A stretch of 64,000 nt of DNA. It comes from Delphinus delphis (taxonomy: Eukaryota; Chordata; Mammalia; Artiodactyla; Delphinidae). The position numbers were made by a program, and so were the translations under genes. The notes under the pieces are model-generated. The model made no database searches and was not told the origin of the DNA. It saw only the letters and a program-made list of their open reading frames with translations. Of this stretch, positions 9,477 to 23,691 are shown one piece after another. The stretch lies in assembly GCF_949987515.2 (NCBI RefSeq), contig NW_027192671.1, positions 1,798,001 to 1,862,000 of the forward strand, in the 5' to 3' direction. Each line of letters opens with the position of its first letter. Positions within the stretch are counted from its first letter, which is position 1.

Positions 9477-11055
9477 CTGTAATTCACAAACCTGCAGAGT
9501 TATAAATGACAGCTATCGTCCAAAAATAGACTGAAGTAAGGCTGCCAAGAGGACTTGAAAGTGGGGCAGAATTGCAGGAAACCGATTTCAGGAGGTAGAC
9601 TGGAATTGCATTGAAAGCATAGGAAAAGAGGCAGAACGTCCACAATGATGCACTTGGCCAAAAAGGGCGTATGCGTTTTTTCCTGAATATATTCAGGAAA
9701 AAACGCATACGCCCTTTTTGGCCAACCAAGCAAGCTTGCAAAGGAAATCTGCACTACAATGAAGTCTCACTTCCCCCCGGTCAAAAGGGCCATCTGAAAA
9801 AAGTGTAAAATCCAGAAAGGCAGGACAGGCCATGGAGAACTGGAAGCCTTGTTATGCTGATGGGCGGGATGTAAATTGCCAACAACCACTGTGGAGAAGT
9901 GTATGGTGTTTCCTGAAACATCTAAAAAACAAAGCAACAGAGCCTAGGGCACTGCCACTTATGGTCCTATAGCTTAGGGAAATTAAAATCAAAAAGACAC
10001 AGCCACCCCAAAGTTTGGGACGCCTCTGTTTACAAGAACATCGTTTACAGTACAAGTTCAACATCGCAGAAAGTGAAAAATGGATAAAGAAGTTGTGGTA
10101 TTTACTTACAAAGCAATATCACTCAGCAATGAAATCTGTGTCATCAGGCCCTTAGCAGCACAATGAGTGGATTCAGGTATGATGATTCTAACTGAAATAA
10201 GTCACACAGAAAAAGAAACATCATAAGATATCAGTAATACACGGAATGTAAACTTGGCTACACAGGAACTGAATTACAGAACAGAACAGGGTCTCAAATT
10301 TAGAAAACCAACTTATGCTTGCTTAAGGGTAAAGGTGAGTTGGGGTGCTGCATAAAACCAGAGATTGAAATGAGCACAGATAAAGTTCCTTAAGTCAAAT
10401 ATGGAATAGACAAGAGCTACTCCTTGCTCAACGAATTGGACTCAACACCGCATATTAAACGCCTAAGAATGTACCTGACTAGTAAGTATCGTAAAACCTA
10501 TGGATTGCTATGTCTCCAAAAGAGAATCAAGCATGTGTACAGGGGCATAAACGCAGCAGTGATAGGATTGGAGAGGTTCGGTGAGCAAATGAAGACCCTT
10601 TGAAGTCATATTGCATGGTACCCATTACACGGGTCTCAACTCTCCAGGTTTAAGGTATTCTTCCTTCAGCTAAAACATGCATGTGGAACCCAAGTATGAT
10701 GAACCATGTGAACGGGAGACGTGTTCAAATATGTCTCAGTTTTCCTCCCCTGGTACTCGGGTGCAACATTCCAGACGCTTTACTAACACTCTCCCCACTT
10801 GGAGAGTCAGCGCCTTTAACCTCCTGTTTGGCCCAGTTTGCAATTTCTGCGGAAGATGAACAGGAATAGCGAGAACCAATGAGAGACTAGCTGGAGGTGT
10901 CTGGACGGGCAAATTTAACTCTCATTTCCCACCAGGAAGAGGAAATAACCAAAGGCTCAGCGTGCCGTACCGGAACCAGATTAGGGCCTGAAGCCCTCCT
11001 GCGGTGTTGCGGCCAGCTCAAAAGAAAGCGAGTTGAAGAAAGGAGCTCAGGGGCA
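9477..11055 (+). repeat. Satellite unit 7 (1579 bp)
   Basis: L1 block type B, but with gggacgcctctg and the L1-like ccactgtggag. Palindrome 9654-9725 perfect. Tail cccaagtatgatgaacc, as in unit 5. Confidence 0.97.
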
Positions 11056-12635
11056 CTGTAATTCACAAACCTGCAGAGTTATAAATGACAGCTATCGTCC
11101 AAAAATAGACTGAAGTAAGGCTGCCAAGAGGACTTGAAAGCGGGGCAGAATTGCAGGAAACCGATTTCAGGAGGTAGACTGGAATTGCATTGAAAGCATA
11201 GGAAAAGAGGCAGAACGTCCACAATGATGCACTTGGCCAAAAAGGGCGTATGCGTTTTTTCCTGAATATATTCAGGAAAAAACGCATACGCCCTTTTTGG
11301 CCAACCAAGCAAGCTTGCAAAGGAAATCTGCACTACAATGAAGTCTCACTTCCCCCCGGTCAAAAGGGCCATCTGAAAAAAGTGTAAAATCCAGAAAGGC
11401 AGGACAGGCCATGGAGAACTGGGAGCCTTGTTATGCTGATGGGCGGGATGTAAATTGCCAACAACCACTCGGGAAAAGCGTATGGTTGTTCCTGAAACAT
11501 CTAAAAAACAAAGCAACAGAGCCTAGGGCACTTCCACTTATGGTCCTATAGCTTAGGGAAATTAAAATCAAAAAGACACAGCCACCCCAAAGTTTGGGAC
11601 GCCTCCGTTTACAAGAACCTCGTTTACCGTACAAGTTCAATATCACAGAAAGTGAAAAATGGATAAAGAACTTGTGGTACTTACGTACAATGCAGTATCA
11701 CTCAGCAATGAAATCTATGTCATCAGGCCCGTAGCAGCATAATGAGTGGATTCAGGTACGATGATTCTAACTGAAATAAGTCACACAGAAAAAGAAACAT
11801 CATAAGATATCAGTAATACACGGAATGGAAACTTGGCTACACAGGAACTGAATTACAGAACAGAACAGGGTCTCAAATTTAGAAAACCAACTTATGCTTG
11901 CTTAAGGGGAAAGGTGAGTTGGGGTGCTGCATAAAACCAGAGATTGAAATGAGCACAGATAAAGTTCCTTAAGCCAAATATGGAATAGACAAGAGCTACT
12001 CCTTGCTCAACGAAATGGACTCAAAACCCCATATTAAACGCCTAAGAATGTACCTGACTAGTAAGTATCTTAAAACCTATGGATTGCTATGTCTCCAAAA
12101 GAGAATCAAGCGTGTGTACAGGGGCATAAACGCAGCAGTGATAGGATTGGAGAGGTTCGGTGAGCAAATGAAGACCCTTTGAAGTCATATTGCATGGTAC
12201 CCATTCCACGGGTCTCAACTCTCCAGGTTTAAGGTATTCTTCCTTCAGCTAAAACATGCATGTGGAACCCAGAGTATGATCAACCATGCGATCGGGAGAC
12301 GTGTTCAAATATGTCTCAGTTTTCCTCCCCTGGTACTCGGGTGCAACATTCCAGACGCTTTACTAACACTCTCCCCACTTGGAGAGTCAGCGCCTTTAAC
12401 CTCCTGTTTGGCCCAGTTTGCAATTTCTGCGGAAGATGAACAGGAATAGCGAGAACCAATGAGAGGCTAGCTGGAGGTGTCTGGACGGGCAAATTTAACT
12501 CTCATTTCCCACCAGGAGGAGGAAATAACCAAAGGCTCAGCGTGCCGTGCCAGAACCAGATTAGGGCCTGAAGCCATCCTGTGGTGTTGCGGCCAGCTCA
12601 AAAGAAAGCGAGTTGAAGAAAGGAGCTCAGGGGCA
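11056..12635 (+). repeat. Satellite unit 8 (1580 bp)
   Basis: L1 block type A, including gcccgtagcagcataatgag and gtacgatg. Private changes gggaaaagcgtatggttg. Palindrome 11233-11304 perfect. Tail cccagagtatg with gcgatcggg and cctccc. Confidence 0.97.
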
Positions 12636-14215
12636 CTGTAATTCACAAACCTGCAGAGTTATAAATGACAGCTATCGTCCAAAAATAGACTGAAGTAAGG
12701 CTGCCAAGAGGACTTGAAAGCAGGGCAGAATTGCAGGAAACCGATTTCAGGAGGTAGACTGGAATTGCATTGAAAGCATAGGAAAAGAGGCAGAACGTCC
12801 ACAATGATGCACTTGGCCAAAAAGGGCGTATGCGTTTTTTCCTGAATATATTCAGGAAAAAACGCATACGCCCTTTTTGGCCAACCAAGCAAGCTTGCAA
12901 AGGAAATCTGCACTACAATGAAGTCTCACTTCCCCCCGGTCAAAAGGGCCATCTGAAAAAAGTGTAAAATCCAGAAAGGCAGGACAGGCCATGGAGAACT
13001 GGGAGCCTTGTTATGCTGATGGGTGGGATGTAAATTGCCAACAGACACTCGGGAGAAGTGTATGGTGTTTCCTGAACCATCTAAAAAACAAAGCAACAGA
13101 ACCTAGGGCACTTCCACTTATGGTCCTATAGCTTAGGGAAATTAAAATCAAAAAGACACAGCCACCCCAAAGTTTGGAACGGCTCTGTTTACAAGAACCT
13201 CGTTTACAGTACAAGTTCAACATCGCAGAAAGTGAAAAATGGATAAAGAAGTTGTGGTATTTACTTACAAAGCAATATCACTCAGCAATGAAATCTGTGT
13301 CGTCAGGCCCTTAGCAGCACAATGAGTGGATTCAGGTATGATGATTCTAACTGAAATAAGTCACACAGAAAAAGAAACATCATAAGATATCAGTAATACA
13401 CGGAATGTAAACTTGGCTACACAGGAACTGAATTACAGAACAGAACAGTGTCTCAAATTTAGAAAACCAACTTATGCTTGCTTAAGGGTAAAGGTGAGTT
13501 GGGGTGCTGCATAAAACCAGAGATTGAAATGAGCACAGATAAAGTTCCTTAAGCCAAATATGGAATAGACAAGAGCTACTCCTTGCTCAACGAAATGGAC
13601 TCAAAACCCCATATTAAACGCCTAAGAATGTACCTGACTAGTAAGTATCTTAAAACCTATGGATTGCTATGTCTCCAAAAGAGAATCAAGCATGTGTACA
13701 GGGGCATAAACGCAGCAGTGATAGGATTGGAGAGGTTCGGTGAGCAAATGAAGACCCTTTGTAGTCATATTGCATGGTACCCATTCCACGGGTTTCAACT
13801 ACCCAGGTTTAAGGTATTCTTCCTTCAGCTAAAACATGCATGTGGAACCTAGAGTATGATCAACCATGTGATCGGGAGACGTGTTCAAATATGTCTCAGT
13901 TTTCGTACCCTGGTACTCGGGTGCAACATTCCAGACGCTTTACTAACACTCTCCCCACTTGGAGAGTCAGCGCCTTAAACCTCCTGTTTGGCACAGTTTG
14001 CAATTTCTGCGGAAGATGAACAGGAATAGCGAGAACCAATGAGAGACTAGCTGGAGGTGTCTGGACTGGCAAATTTAACTCTCATTTCCCACCAGGAAGA
14101 GGAAATAACCAAAGGCTCAGCGTGCCGTACCGGAACCAGATTAGGGCCTGAAGCCATCCTGCGGTGTTGAGGCCAGCTCCAAAGAAAGCGAGGTGAAGAA
14201 AGGAGCTCAGGGGCA
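12636..14215 (+). repeat. Satellite unit 9 (1580 bp)
   Basis: L1 block type B. Palindrome 12813-12884 perfect. The common tttgaagtcatattg is tttgtagtcatattg here, which removes a stop and opens an 89-codon tail frame (13583-13852) by chance. Tail cctagagtatg. Confidence 0.97.
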
Positions 14216-15795
14216 CTGTAATTCACAAACCTGCAGAGTTATAAATGACAGCTATCGTCCAAAAATAGACTGAAGTAAGGCTGTCAAGAGGACTTGAAAG
14301 CGGGGCAGAATTGCAGGAAACCGATTTCAGGAGGTAGACTGGAATTGCATTGAAAGCATAGGAAAAGAGGCAGAACGTCCACAATGATGCACTTGGCCAA
14401 AAAGGGCGTATGCGTTTTTTCCTGAATATATTCAGGAAAAAACGCATACGCCATTTTTGGCCAACCAAGCAAGCTTGCAAAGGAAATCTGCACTACAATG
14501 AAGTCTCACTTCCCCCCGGTCAAAAGGGCCATCTGAAAAAAGTGTAAAATCCAGAAAGGCAGGACAGGCCATAGAGAACTGGGAGCCTTGTTATGCTGAT
14601 GGGCGGGATGTAAATTGCCAACAACCACTCGGGAGAAGTGTATGGTGTTTCCTGAAACATCTAAAAAACAAAGCAACAGAACCAAGGGCACTTCCACTTA
14701 TGGTCCTATAGCTTAGGGAAATTAAAATCAAAAAGACACAGCCAACCTAAAGTTTGGAACGGCTCTGTTTACAAGAACCTCGTTTACAGTACAAGTTCAA
14801 CATCGCAGAAAGTGAAAAATGGATAAAGAAGTTGTGGTATTTACTTACAAAGCAATATCACTCAGCAATGAAATCTGTGTCATCAGGCCCTTAGCAGCAC
14901 AATGAGTGGATTCAGGTATGATGATTCTAACTGAAATACGTCACACAGAAAAAGAAACATCATAAGATATCACTAATACACGGAATGTAAACTTGGCTAC
15001 ACAGGAACTGCATTCCAAAACAGAACAGGGTCTCAAATGTAGAAAACCAACTTATGCTTGCTTAAGGGGAAAGGTGAGTTGGGGTGCTGCATAAAACCAG
15101 AGATTGAAATGAGCACAGATAAAGTTCCTTAAGCCAAATATGGAATAGACAAGAGCTACTCCATGCTCAACGAAATGGACTCAACACTGCATATTAAACG
15201 CCTAAGAATGTACCTGACTAGTAAGTATCTTAAAACCTATGGATTGCTATGTCTCCGAAAGAGAATCAAGCATGTGTACAGGGGCATAAACGCAGCAGTG
15301 ATAGGATTGGAGATGTTAAGTGAGCAAATGAAGACCCTTTGAAGTCATATTGCATGGTACCCATTACACGGGTTTCAACTACCCAGGTTTTAGGTATTCT
15401 TCCTTCAGCTAAAACATGCATGTGGAACCCAGAGTATGATCAACCATGTGATCGGGAGACGTGTTCAAATATGTCTCAGTTTTCCTCCCCTGGTACTCGG
15501 GTGCAACATTCCAGACGCTTTACTAACACTCTCCCGACTTGGAGAGTCAGTCCCTTTAACCTCCTGTTTGGCTCAGTTTGCAATTTCTGCGGAAGATGAA
15601 CAGGAATAGCGAGAACCAATGAGAGGCTAGCTGGAGGTGTCTGGACGGGCAAATTTAACTCTCATTTCCCACCAGTAAGAGGAAATAACCAAAGGCTCAG
15701 CGTGCCGTACTGGAACCAGATTAGGGCCTGAAGCCATCCTGCGGTGTTGCGGCCAGGTCACAAGAAAGCGAGTTGAAGAAAGGAGCTCAGGGGCA
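14216..15795 (+). repeat. Satellite unit 10 (1580 bp)
   Basis: L1 block type B. Palindrome 14393-14464 has one right-arm change (cgccatttttgg). Shares gagatgttaagtgag with unit 16, six units away. Tail cccagagtatg with gatcggg and cctccc. Confidence 0.97.
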
Positions 15796-17375
15796 CTGTA
15801 ATTCACAAACCTGCAGAGTTATAAATGACAGCTATCGTCCAAAAATATACTGAAGTAAGGTTGCCAAGAGGACTTGAAAGCGGGGCAGAATTGCAGGAAA
15901 CCGATTTCAGGAGGTAGACTGGAATTGCATTGAAAGCATAGGAAAAGAGGCAGAACGTCCACAATGATGCACTTGGCCAAAAAGGGCGTATGCGTTTTTT
16001 CCTGAATATATTCAGGAAAAAACGCATACGCCCTTTTTGGCCAACCAAGCAAGCTTGCAAAGGAAATCTGCACTACAATGAAGTCTCACTTCCCCCCGGT
16101 CAAAAGGGCCATCTGAAAAAAGTGTAAAATCCAGAAAGGCAGGACAGGCCATGGAGAACTGGGAGCCTTGTTATGCTGATGGGCGGGATGTAAATTGCCA
16201 ACAACCACTCGGGAGAAGTGTATGGTGTTTCCTGAAACATCTAAAAAACAAAGCAACAGAACCTAGGGCACTTCCACTTATGGTCCTATAGCTTAGGGAA
16301 ATTAAAATCAAAAAGACACAGCCACCCCAAAGTTTGGAACGGCTCTGTTTACAAGAACCTCGTTTACAGTACAAGTTCAACATCGCAGAAAGTGAAAAAT
16401 GGATAAAGAAGTTGTGGTATTTACTTACAAAGCAATATCACTCAGCAATGAAATCTATGTCATCAGGCCCTTAGCAGCACAATGAGTGGATTCAGGTATG
16501 ATGATTCTAACTGAAATAAGTCACACAGAAAAAGAAACATCATAAGATATCAGTTATACACGGAATGTAAACTTGGCTACACAGGAACTGAATTACAGAA
16601 CAGAACAGGGTCTCAAATTTAGAAAACCAACTTATGCTTGCTTAAGGGTAAAGGTGAGTTGGGGTGCTGCATAAAACCAGAGATTGAAATGAGCACAGAT
16701 AAAGTTCCTTAAGCCAAATATGGAATAGACAAGAGCTACTCCTTGCTCAACGAAATGGACTCAACACTGCATATTAAACGCCTAAGAATGTACCTGACTA
16801 GTAAGTATCTTAAAACCTATAGATTGCTATGTCTCCGAAAGAGAATCAAGCATGTGTACAGGGGCATAAACGCAGCAGTGATAGGATTGGAGAGGTTCGG
16901 TGAGCAAATGAAGACCCTTTGAAGTCATATTGCATGGTACCCATTCCACGGGTTTCAACTACCCAGGTTTTAGGTATTCTTCCTTCAGCTAAAACATGCA
17001 TGTGGAACCCAGAGTATGATCAACCATGTGATCGGGAGACGTGTTCAAATATGTCTCAGTTTTCGTACCCTGGTACTCGGGTGCAACATTCCAGACGCTT
17101 TACTAACACTCTCCCTACTTGGAGAGTCAGTCCCTTTAACCTCCTGTTTGGCCCAGTTTGCAAATTCTGCGGAAGATGAACAGGAATAGCGAGAACCAAT
17201 GAGAGACTATCTGGAGGTGTCTGGATGGGCAAATTTAACTCTCATTTCCCACAAGGAAGAGGAATTAACCAAAGGCTCAGTGTGCCGTGTCAGAACCAGA
17301 TTAGGGCCTGAAGACATCCTGCGGTGTTGCGGCCAGCTCAAAAGAAAGCGAGTTGAAGAAAGGAGCTCAGGGGCA
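15796..17375 (+). repeat. Satellite unit 11 (1580 bp)
   Basis: L1 block type B. Palindrome 15973-16044 perfect. Variant aaaaatatactgaag near the start, shared with units 29, 35 and 39. Tail cccagagtatg with gatcggg and gtaccc. Confidence 0.97.
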
Positions 17376-18954
17376 CTGTAATTCACAAACCTGCAGAGTT
17401 ATAAATGACAGCTATCATCCAAAAATAGACTGAAGTAAGGCTGCCAAGAGGACTTGAAAGCGGGGCAGAATTGCAGGAAACCGATTTCAGGAGGTAGACT
17501 GGAATTGCATTGAAAGCATAGGAAAAGAGGCAGAACGTCCACAATGATGCACTTGGCCAAAAAGGGCGTATGCGTTTTTTCCTGAATATATTCAGGAAAA
17601 AACGCATACGCCCTTTTTGGCCAACCAAGCAAACTTGCAAAGGAAATCTGCACTACAATGAAGTCTCACTTCTCCCCGGTCAAAAGGGCCATCTGAAAAA
17701 AGTGTAAAATCCAGAAAGGCAGGACAGGCCATGGAGAACTGGGAGCCCTGTTATGCTGATGGGCGGGATGTAAATTGCCAAAAACCACTCGGGAGAAGTG
17801 TATGGTGTTTCCTGAAACATCTAAAAAACAAAGCAACAGAACCTAGGGCACTTCCACTTATGGTCCTATAGCTTAGGGAAATTAAAATAAAAAAGACACA
17901 GCCACCCCAAAGTTTGCAATGGCTCTGTTTACAAGAACCTCGTTTACAGTACAAGTTCAACATCGCAGAAAGTGAAAAATGGATAAAGAAGTTGTGGTAT
18001 TTACTTACAAAGCAATATCACTCAGCAATGAAATCTGTGTCATCAGGCCCTTAGCAGCACAATGAGTGGATTCAGGTATGATGATTCTAACTGAAATAAG
18101 TCACACAGAAAAAGAAACATCATAAGATATCAGTAATACACGGAATGGAAACTTGGCTACACAGGAACTGAATTACAGAACAGAACAGGGTCTCAAATTT
18201 AGAAAACCAACTTATGCTTGCTTAAGGGGAAAGGTGAGTTGGGGTGCTGCATAAAACCAGAGATTGAAATGAGCACAGATAAAGTTCCTTAAGTCAAATA
18301 TGGAATAGACAAGAGCTACTCCTTGCTCAACGAAATGGACTCAACACCGCATATTAAACGCCTAAGAATGTACCTGACTAGTAAGTATCGTAAAACCTAT
18401 GGATTGCTATGTCTCCAAAAGAGAATCAAGCATGTGTACAGGGGCATAAACGCAGCAGTGATAGGATTGGAGAGGTTCGGTGAGCAAATGAATACCCTTT
18501 GAAGTCATATTGCATGGTACCCATTACACGGGTCTCAACTCTCCAGGTTTAAGGTATTCTTCCTTCAGCTAAAACATGCATGTGGAACCCAAGTATGATC
18601 AACCATGTGAACGGGAGACGTGTTCAAATATGTCTCAGTTTTCCTCCCCTGGTACTCGGGTGCAACATTCCAGACGCTTTACTAACACTCTCCCCACTTG
18701 GAGAGTCAGCGCCTTTAACCTCCTGTTTGGCCCAGTTTGCAATTTCTGCGGAAGATGAACAGGAATAGCGAGAACCAATGAGAGACTAGCTGGAGGTGTC
18801 TGGACGGGCAAATTTAAGTCTCATTTCCCACCAGGAAGAGGAATTAACCAAAGGCTCAGCGTGCCGTGCCGGAACCAGATTAGGGCCTGAAGCCATCCTG
18901 CGGTGTTGCGGCCACCTCAAAAGAAAGCGAGTTGAAGAAAGGAGCTCAGCGGCA
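17376..18954 (+). repeat. Satellite unit 12 (1579 bp)
   Basis: L1 block type B with attaaaataaaaaagac and tttgcaatggctc. Palindrome 17553-17624 perfect; HindIII palindrome lost. Tail cccaagtatg with gaacggg and cctccc. Confidence 0.97.
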
Positions 18955-20533
18955 CTGTAATTCACAAACCTGCAGAGTTATAAATGACAGCTATCGTCCA
19001 AAAATAGACTGAAGTAAGGCTGCCAGGAGTACTTGAAAGCGGGGCAGAATTGCAGGAAACCGATTTCAGGAGGTAGACTGGAATTGCATTGAAAGCATAG
19101 GAAAAGAGGCAGAACGTCCACAATGATGCACTTGGCCAAAAACGGCGTATGCGTTTTTTCCTGAATATATTCAGGAAAAAACGCATACGCCCTTTTTGGC
19201 CAACCAAGCAAGCTTGCAAAGGAAATCTGCACTACAATGAAGTCTCACTTCCCCCCGGTCAAAAGGGCCATCTGAAAAAAGTGTAAAATCCAGAAAGGCA
19301 GGACAGGCCATGGAGAACTGGGAGCCTTGTTATGCTGATGGGCGGGATGTAAATTGCCAACAGACACTCCGGAGAAGTGTATGGTGTTTCCTGAAACATC
19401 TAAAAAACAAAGCAACAGAGCCTAGGGCACTGCCACTTATGGTCCTATAGCTTAGGGAAATTAAAATCAAAAAGACACAGCCACCCCAAAGTTTGGGACG
19501 CCTCTGTTTACAAGAACCTCGTTTACAGTACAAGTTCAACATCGCAGAAAGTGAAAAATGGATAAAGAAGATGTGGTATTTACTTACAAAGCAATATTAC
19601 TCAGCAATGAAATCTATGTCATCAGGCCCTTAGCAGCACAATGAGTGGATTCAGGTATGATGATTCTAACTGAAATAAGTCACACAGAAAAAGAAACATC
19701 ATAAGATATCAGTAATACACGGAATGTAAACTTGGCTACACAGGAACTGAATTACAGAACAGAACAGGGTCTCAAATTTAGAAAACCAACTTATGCTTGC
19801 TTAAGGGGAAAGGTGAGTTGAGGTGCTGCATAAAACCAGAGATTGAAATGAGCACAGATAAAGTTCCTTAAGCCAAATATGGAATAGACAAGAGCTACAC
19901 CTTGCTCAACGAAATGGACTCAACACCGCATATTAAACGCCTAAGAATGTACCTGACTAGTAAGTATCTTAAAACCTATGGATTGCTATGTCTCCGAAAG
20001 AGAATCAAGCATGTGTACAGGGGCATAAACGCAGCAGTGATAGGATTGGAGAGGTTCGGTGAGCAAATGAAGACGGTTTGAAGTCATATTGCATGGTACC
20101 CTTTACACGGGTCTCAACTCTCCAGGTTTAAGGTATTCTTCCTTCAGCTAAAACATGCATGTGGAACCCAAGTATGATCAACCATGTGAACGGGAGACGT
20201 GTTCAAATATGTCTCAGTTTTCCTCCCCTGGTACTCGGGTGCAACATTCCAGACGCTTTACTAACACTCTCCCCACTTGGAGAGTCAGCGCCTTTAACCT
20301 CCTGTTTGGCCCAGTTTGCAATTTCTGCGGAAGATGAACAGGAATAGCGAGAACCAATGAGAGACTAGCTGGAGGTTTCTGGACGGGCAAATTTAACTCT
20401 CATTTCCCACCAGGAAGAGGAAATAACCAAAGGCTCAGCGTGCCGCGCCGGAAGCAGATTAGGGCCTGAAGACATCCTGCGGTGTTGCGGCCAGGTCACA
20501 AGAAAGCAAGTTGAAGAAAGGAGCTCAGGGGCA
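18955..20533 (+). repeat. Satellite unit 13 (1579 bp)
   Basis: L1 block type B; it has aagaagatgtgg, matching the L1 spelling I remember. Palindrome 19132-19203 has one left-arm change (aaaaacggcg). Tail cccaagtatg. Confidence 0.97.
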
Positions 20534-22113
20534 CTGTAATTCACAAACCTGCAGAGTTATAAATGAGAGCTATCATCCAAAAATAGACTGAAGTAAGGCT
20601 GCCAAGAGGACTTGAAAGCGGGGCAGAATTGCAGGAAACCGATTTCAGGAGGTAGACTGGAATTGCATTGAAAGCATAGGAAAAGAGGCAGAACGTCCAC
20701 AATGATGCACTTGGCCAAAAACTGCGTATGCGTTTTTTCCTGAATATATTCAGGAAAAAACGCATACGCCCTTTTTGGCCAACCAAGCAAGCTTACAAAG
20801 GAAATCTGCACTACAATGAAGTCTCACTTCCCCCCGGTCAAAAGGGCCATCTGAAAAAAGTGTAAAATCCAGAAAGGCAGGACAGGCCATGGAGAACTGG
20901 GAGCCTTGTTATGCTGATGGGCGGGATGTAAATTGCCAACAACCACTCGGGAGAAGTGTATGGTGTTTCCTGAAACATCTAAAAAACAAAGCAACAGAAC
21001 CTAGGGCACTTCCACTTATGGTCCTATAGCTTAGGGAAATTAAAATCAAAAAGACACAGCCACCCCAAAGTTTGGAACGGCTCTGTTGACAAGAACCTCG
21101 TTTACAGTACAAGTTCAACATCGCAGAAAGTGAAAAATGGATAAAGAACTTGTGGTATTTACTTACAAAGCAATATCACTCAGCAATGAAATCTGTGTCA
21201 TCAGGCCCTTAGCAGCACAATGAGTGGATTCAGGTATGATGATTCTAACTGAAATAAGTCACACAGAAAAAGAAACATCATAAGATATCAGTAATACACG
21301 GAATGTAAACTTGGCTACACAGGAACTGAATTACAGAACAGAACAGGGTCTCAAATTTAGAAAACCAACTTATTCTTGCTTAAGGGGAAAGGTGAGTTGG
21401 GGTGCTGCATAAAACCAGAGATTGAAATGAGCACAGATAAAGTTCCTTAAGCCAAATATGGAATAGACAACAGCTACTCCTTGCTCAACGAAATGGACTC
21501 AACACCCCATATTAAACGCCTAAGAATGTACCTGACTAGTAAGTATCTTAAAACCTATGGATGGCTATGTCTCCAAAAGAGAATCAAGCGTGTGTACAGG
21601 GGCATAAACGCAGCAGTGATAGGATTGGAGAGGTTCGGTGAGCAAATGAAGACCCTTTGAAGTCATATTGCATGGTACCCATTACACGGGTCGCAACTCT
21701 CCAGGTTTAAGGTATTCTTCCTTCAGCTAAAACATGCATGTGGAACCCAGAGTATGATCAACCATGTGAACGGGAGACGTGTTCAAATATGTCTCAGTTT
21801 TCCTCCCCTGGTACTCGGGTGCAACATTCCAGACGCTTTACTAACACTCTCCCGACTTGGAGAGTCAGCGCCTTTAACCTCCTGTTTGGCACAGTTTGCA
21901 ATTTCTGCGGAAGATGAACAGGAATAGCGAGAACCAATGAGAGGCTAGCTGGAGGTGTCTGGACGGGCAAATTTAACTCTCATTTCCCACCAGGAAGAGG
22001 AATTAACCAAAGGCTCAGCGTGCCGTACCGGAACCAGATTAGGGCCTGAAGCCATCCTGCGGTGTTGCGGCCAGCTCAAAAGAAAGCGAGGTGAAGAAAG
22101 GAGCTCAGGGGCA
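20534..22113 (+). repeat. Satellite unit 14 (1580 bp)
   Basis: L1 block type B except for the A-like aaagaacttgtgg. Palindrome 20711-20782 has two adjacent left-arm changes (aaaaactgcg). The short palindrome reads gcaagcttac. Tail cccagagtatg with gaacggg. Confidence 0.97.
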
Positions 22114-23691
22114 CTGTAATTCACAAAACTGCAGAGTTATAAATGACAGCTATCGTCCAAAAATAGACTGAAGTAAGGCTGCCAAGAGGACTTGAAAGCG
22201 GGGCAGAATTGCAGGAAACCGATTTCAGGAGGTAGACTGGAATTGCATTGAAAGCATAGGAAAAGAGGCAGAACGTCCACAATGATGCACTTGGCCAAAA
22301 AGGGCGTATGCGTTTTTTCCTGAATATATTCAGGAAAAAACGCATACGCCCTTTTTGGCCAACCAAGCAAGCTTGCAAAGGAAATCTGCACTACAATGAA
22401 GTCTCACTTCCCCCCGGTCAAAAGGGCCATCTGAAAAAAGTGTAAAATCCAGAAAGGCAACAGGCCATTGACAACTGGGAGCCTTGTTATGCTGATGGGC
22501 GGGATGTAAATTGCCAACAGACACTTGGGAGAAGTGTATGGTGTTTCCTGAAACATCTAAAAAGCAAAGCAACAGAGCCTAGGGCACTTCCACTTATGGT
22601 CCTATAGCTTAGGGAAATTAAAATCAAAAAGACACAGCCACCCCAAAGTTTGGGACGCCTCTGTTTACAAGAACCTCGTTTACCGTACAAGTTCAATATC
22701 ACAGAAAGTGAAAAATGGATAAAGAACTTGTGGTATTTACTTACAATGCAGTATCACTCAGCAATGAAATCTATGTCATCAGGCCCGTAGCAGCATAATG
22801 AGTGGATTCAGGTACGATGATTCTAACTGAAATAAGTCACACAGAAAAAGAAACATCATAAGATATCAGTAATACACGGAATGTAAACTTGGCTACACAG
22901 GAACTGAATTACAGAACAGAACAGGGTCTCAAATTTAGAAAACCAACTTATGCTTGCTTAAGGGGAAAGGTGAGTTGGGGTGCTGCATAAAACCAGAGAT
23001 TGAAATGAGCACAGATAAAGTTCCTTAAGCCAAATATGGAATAGACAAGAGCTACTCCTTGCTCAACGAAATGGACTCAACACCGCATATTAAACGCCTA
23101 TGAATGTACCTGACTAGTAAGTATCTTAAAACCTATGGATTGCTATGTCTCCGAAAGAGAATCAAGCATGTGTACAGGGGCATAAACGCAGCAGTGATAG
23201 GATTGGAGAGGTTCGGTGAGCAAATGAAGACCCTTTGAAGTCATATTGCATGGTACCCATTCCACGGGTTTCAACTACCCAGGTTTTAGGTATTCTTCCT
23301 TCAGCTAAAACATGCATGTGGAACCCAGAGTATGATCAACCATGTGATCGGGAGACGTGTTCAAATATGTCTCAGTTTTCGTACCCTGGTACTCGGGTGC
23401 AACATTCCAGACGCTTTACTAACACTCTCCCGACTTGGAGAGTCAGTCCCTTTAACCTCCTGTTTGGCCCAGTTTGCAAATTCTGCGGAAGATGAACAGG
23501 AATAGCGAGAACCAATGAGAGGCTAGCTGGAGGTGTCTGGACGGGCAAATTTAACTCTCATTTCCCACCAGGAAGAGGAAATAACCAAAGGCTCAGCGTG
23601 CCGTACCGGAACCAGATTAGGGCCTGAAGCCATCCTACGGTGTTGCGGCCAGCTCAAAAGAAAGCGAGTTGAAGAAAGGAGCTCAGGGGCA
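22114..23691 (+). repeat. Satellite unit 15 (1578 bp)
   Basis: L1 block type A with some B-like positions (gcctctg, ggtatttactt). Carries the 2-bp deletion aaaggcaacaggccattg. Palindrome 22291-22362 perfect. Tail cccagagtatg with gtaccc. Confidence 0.97.
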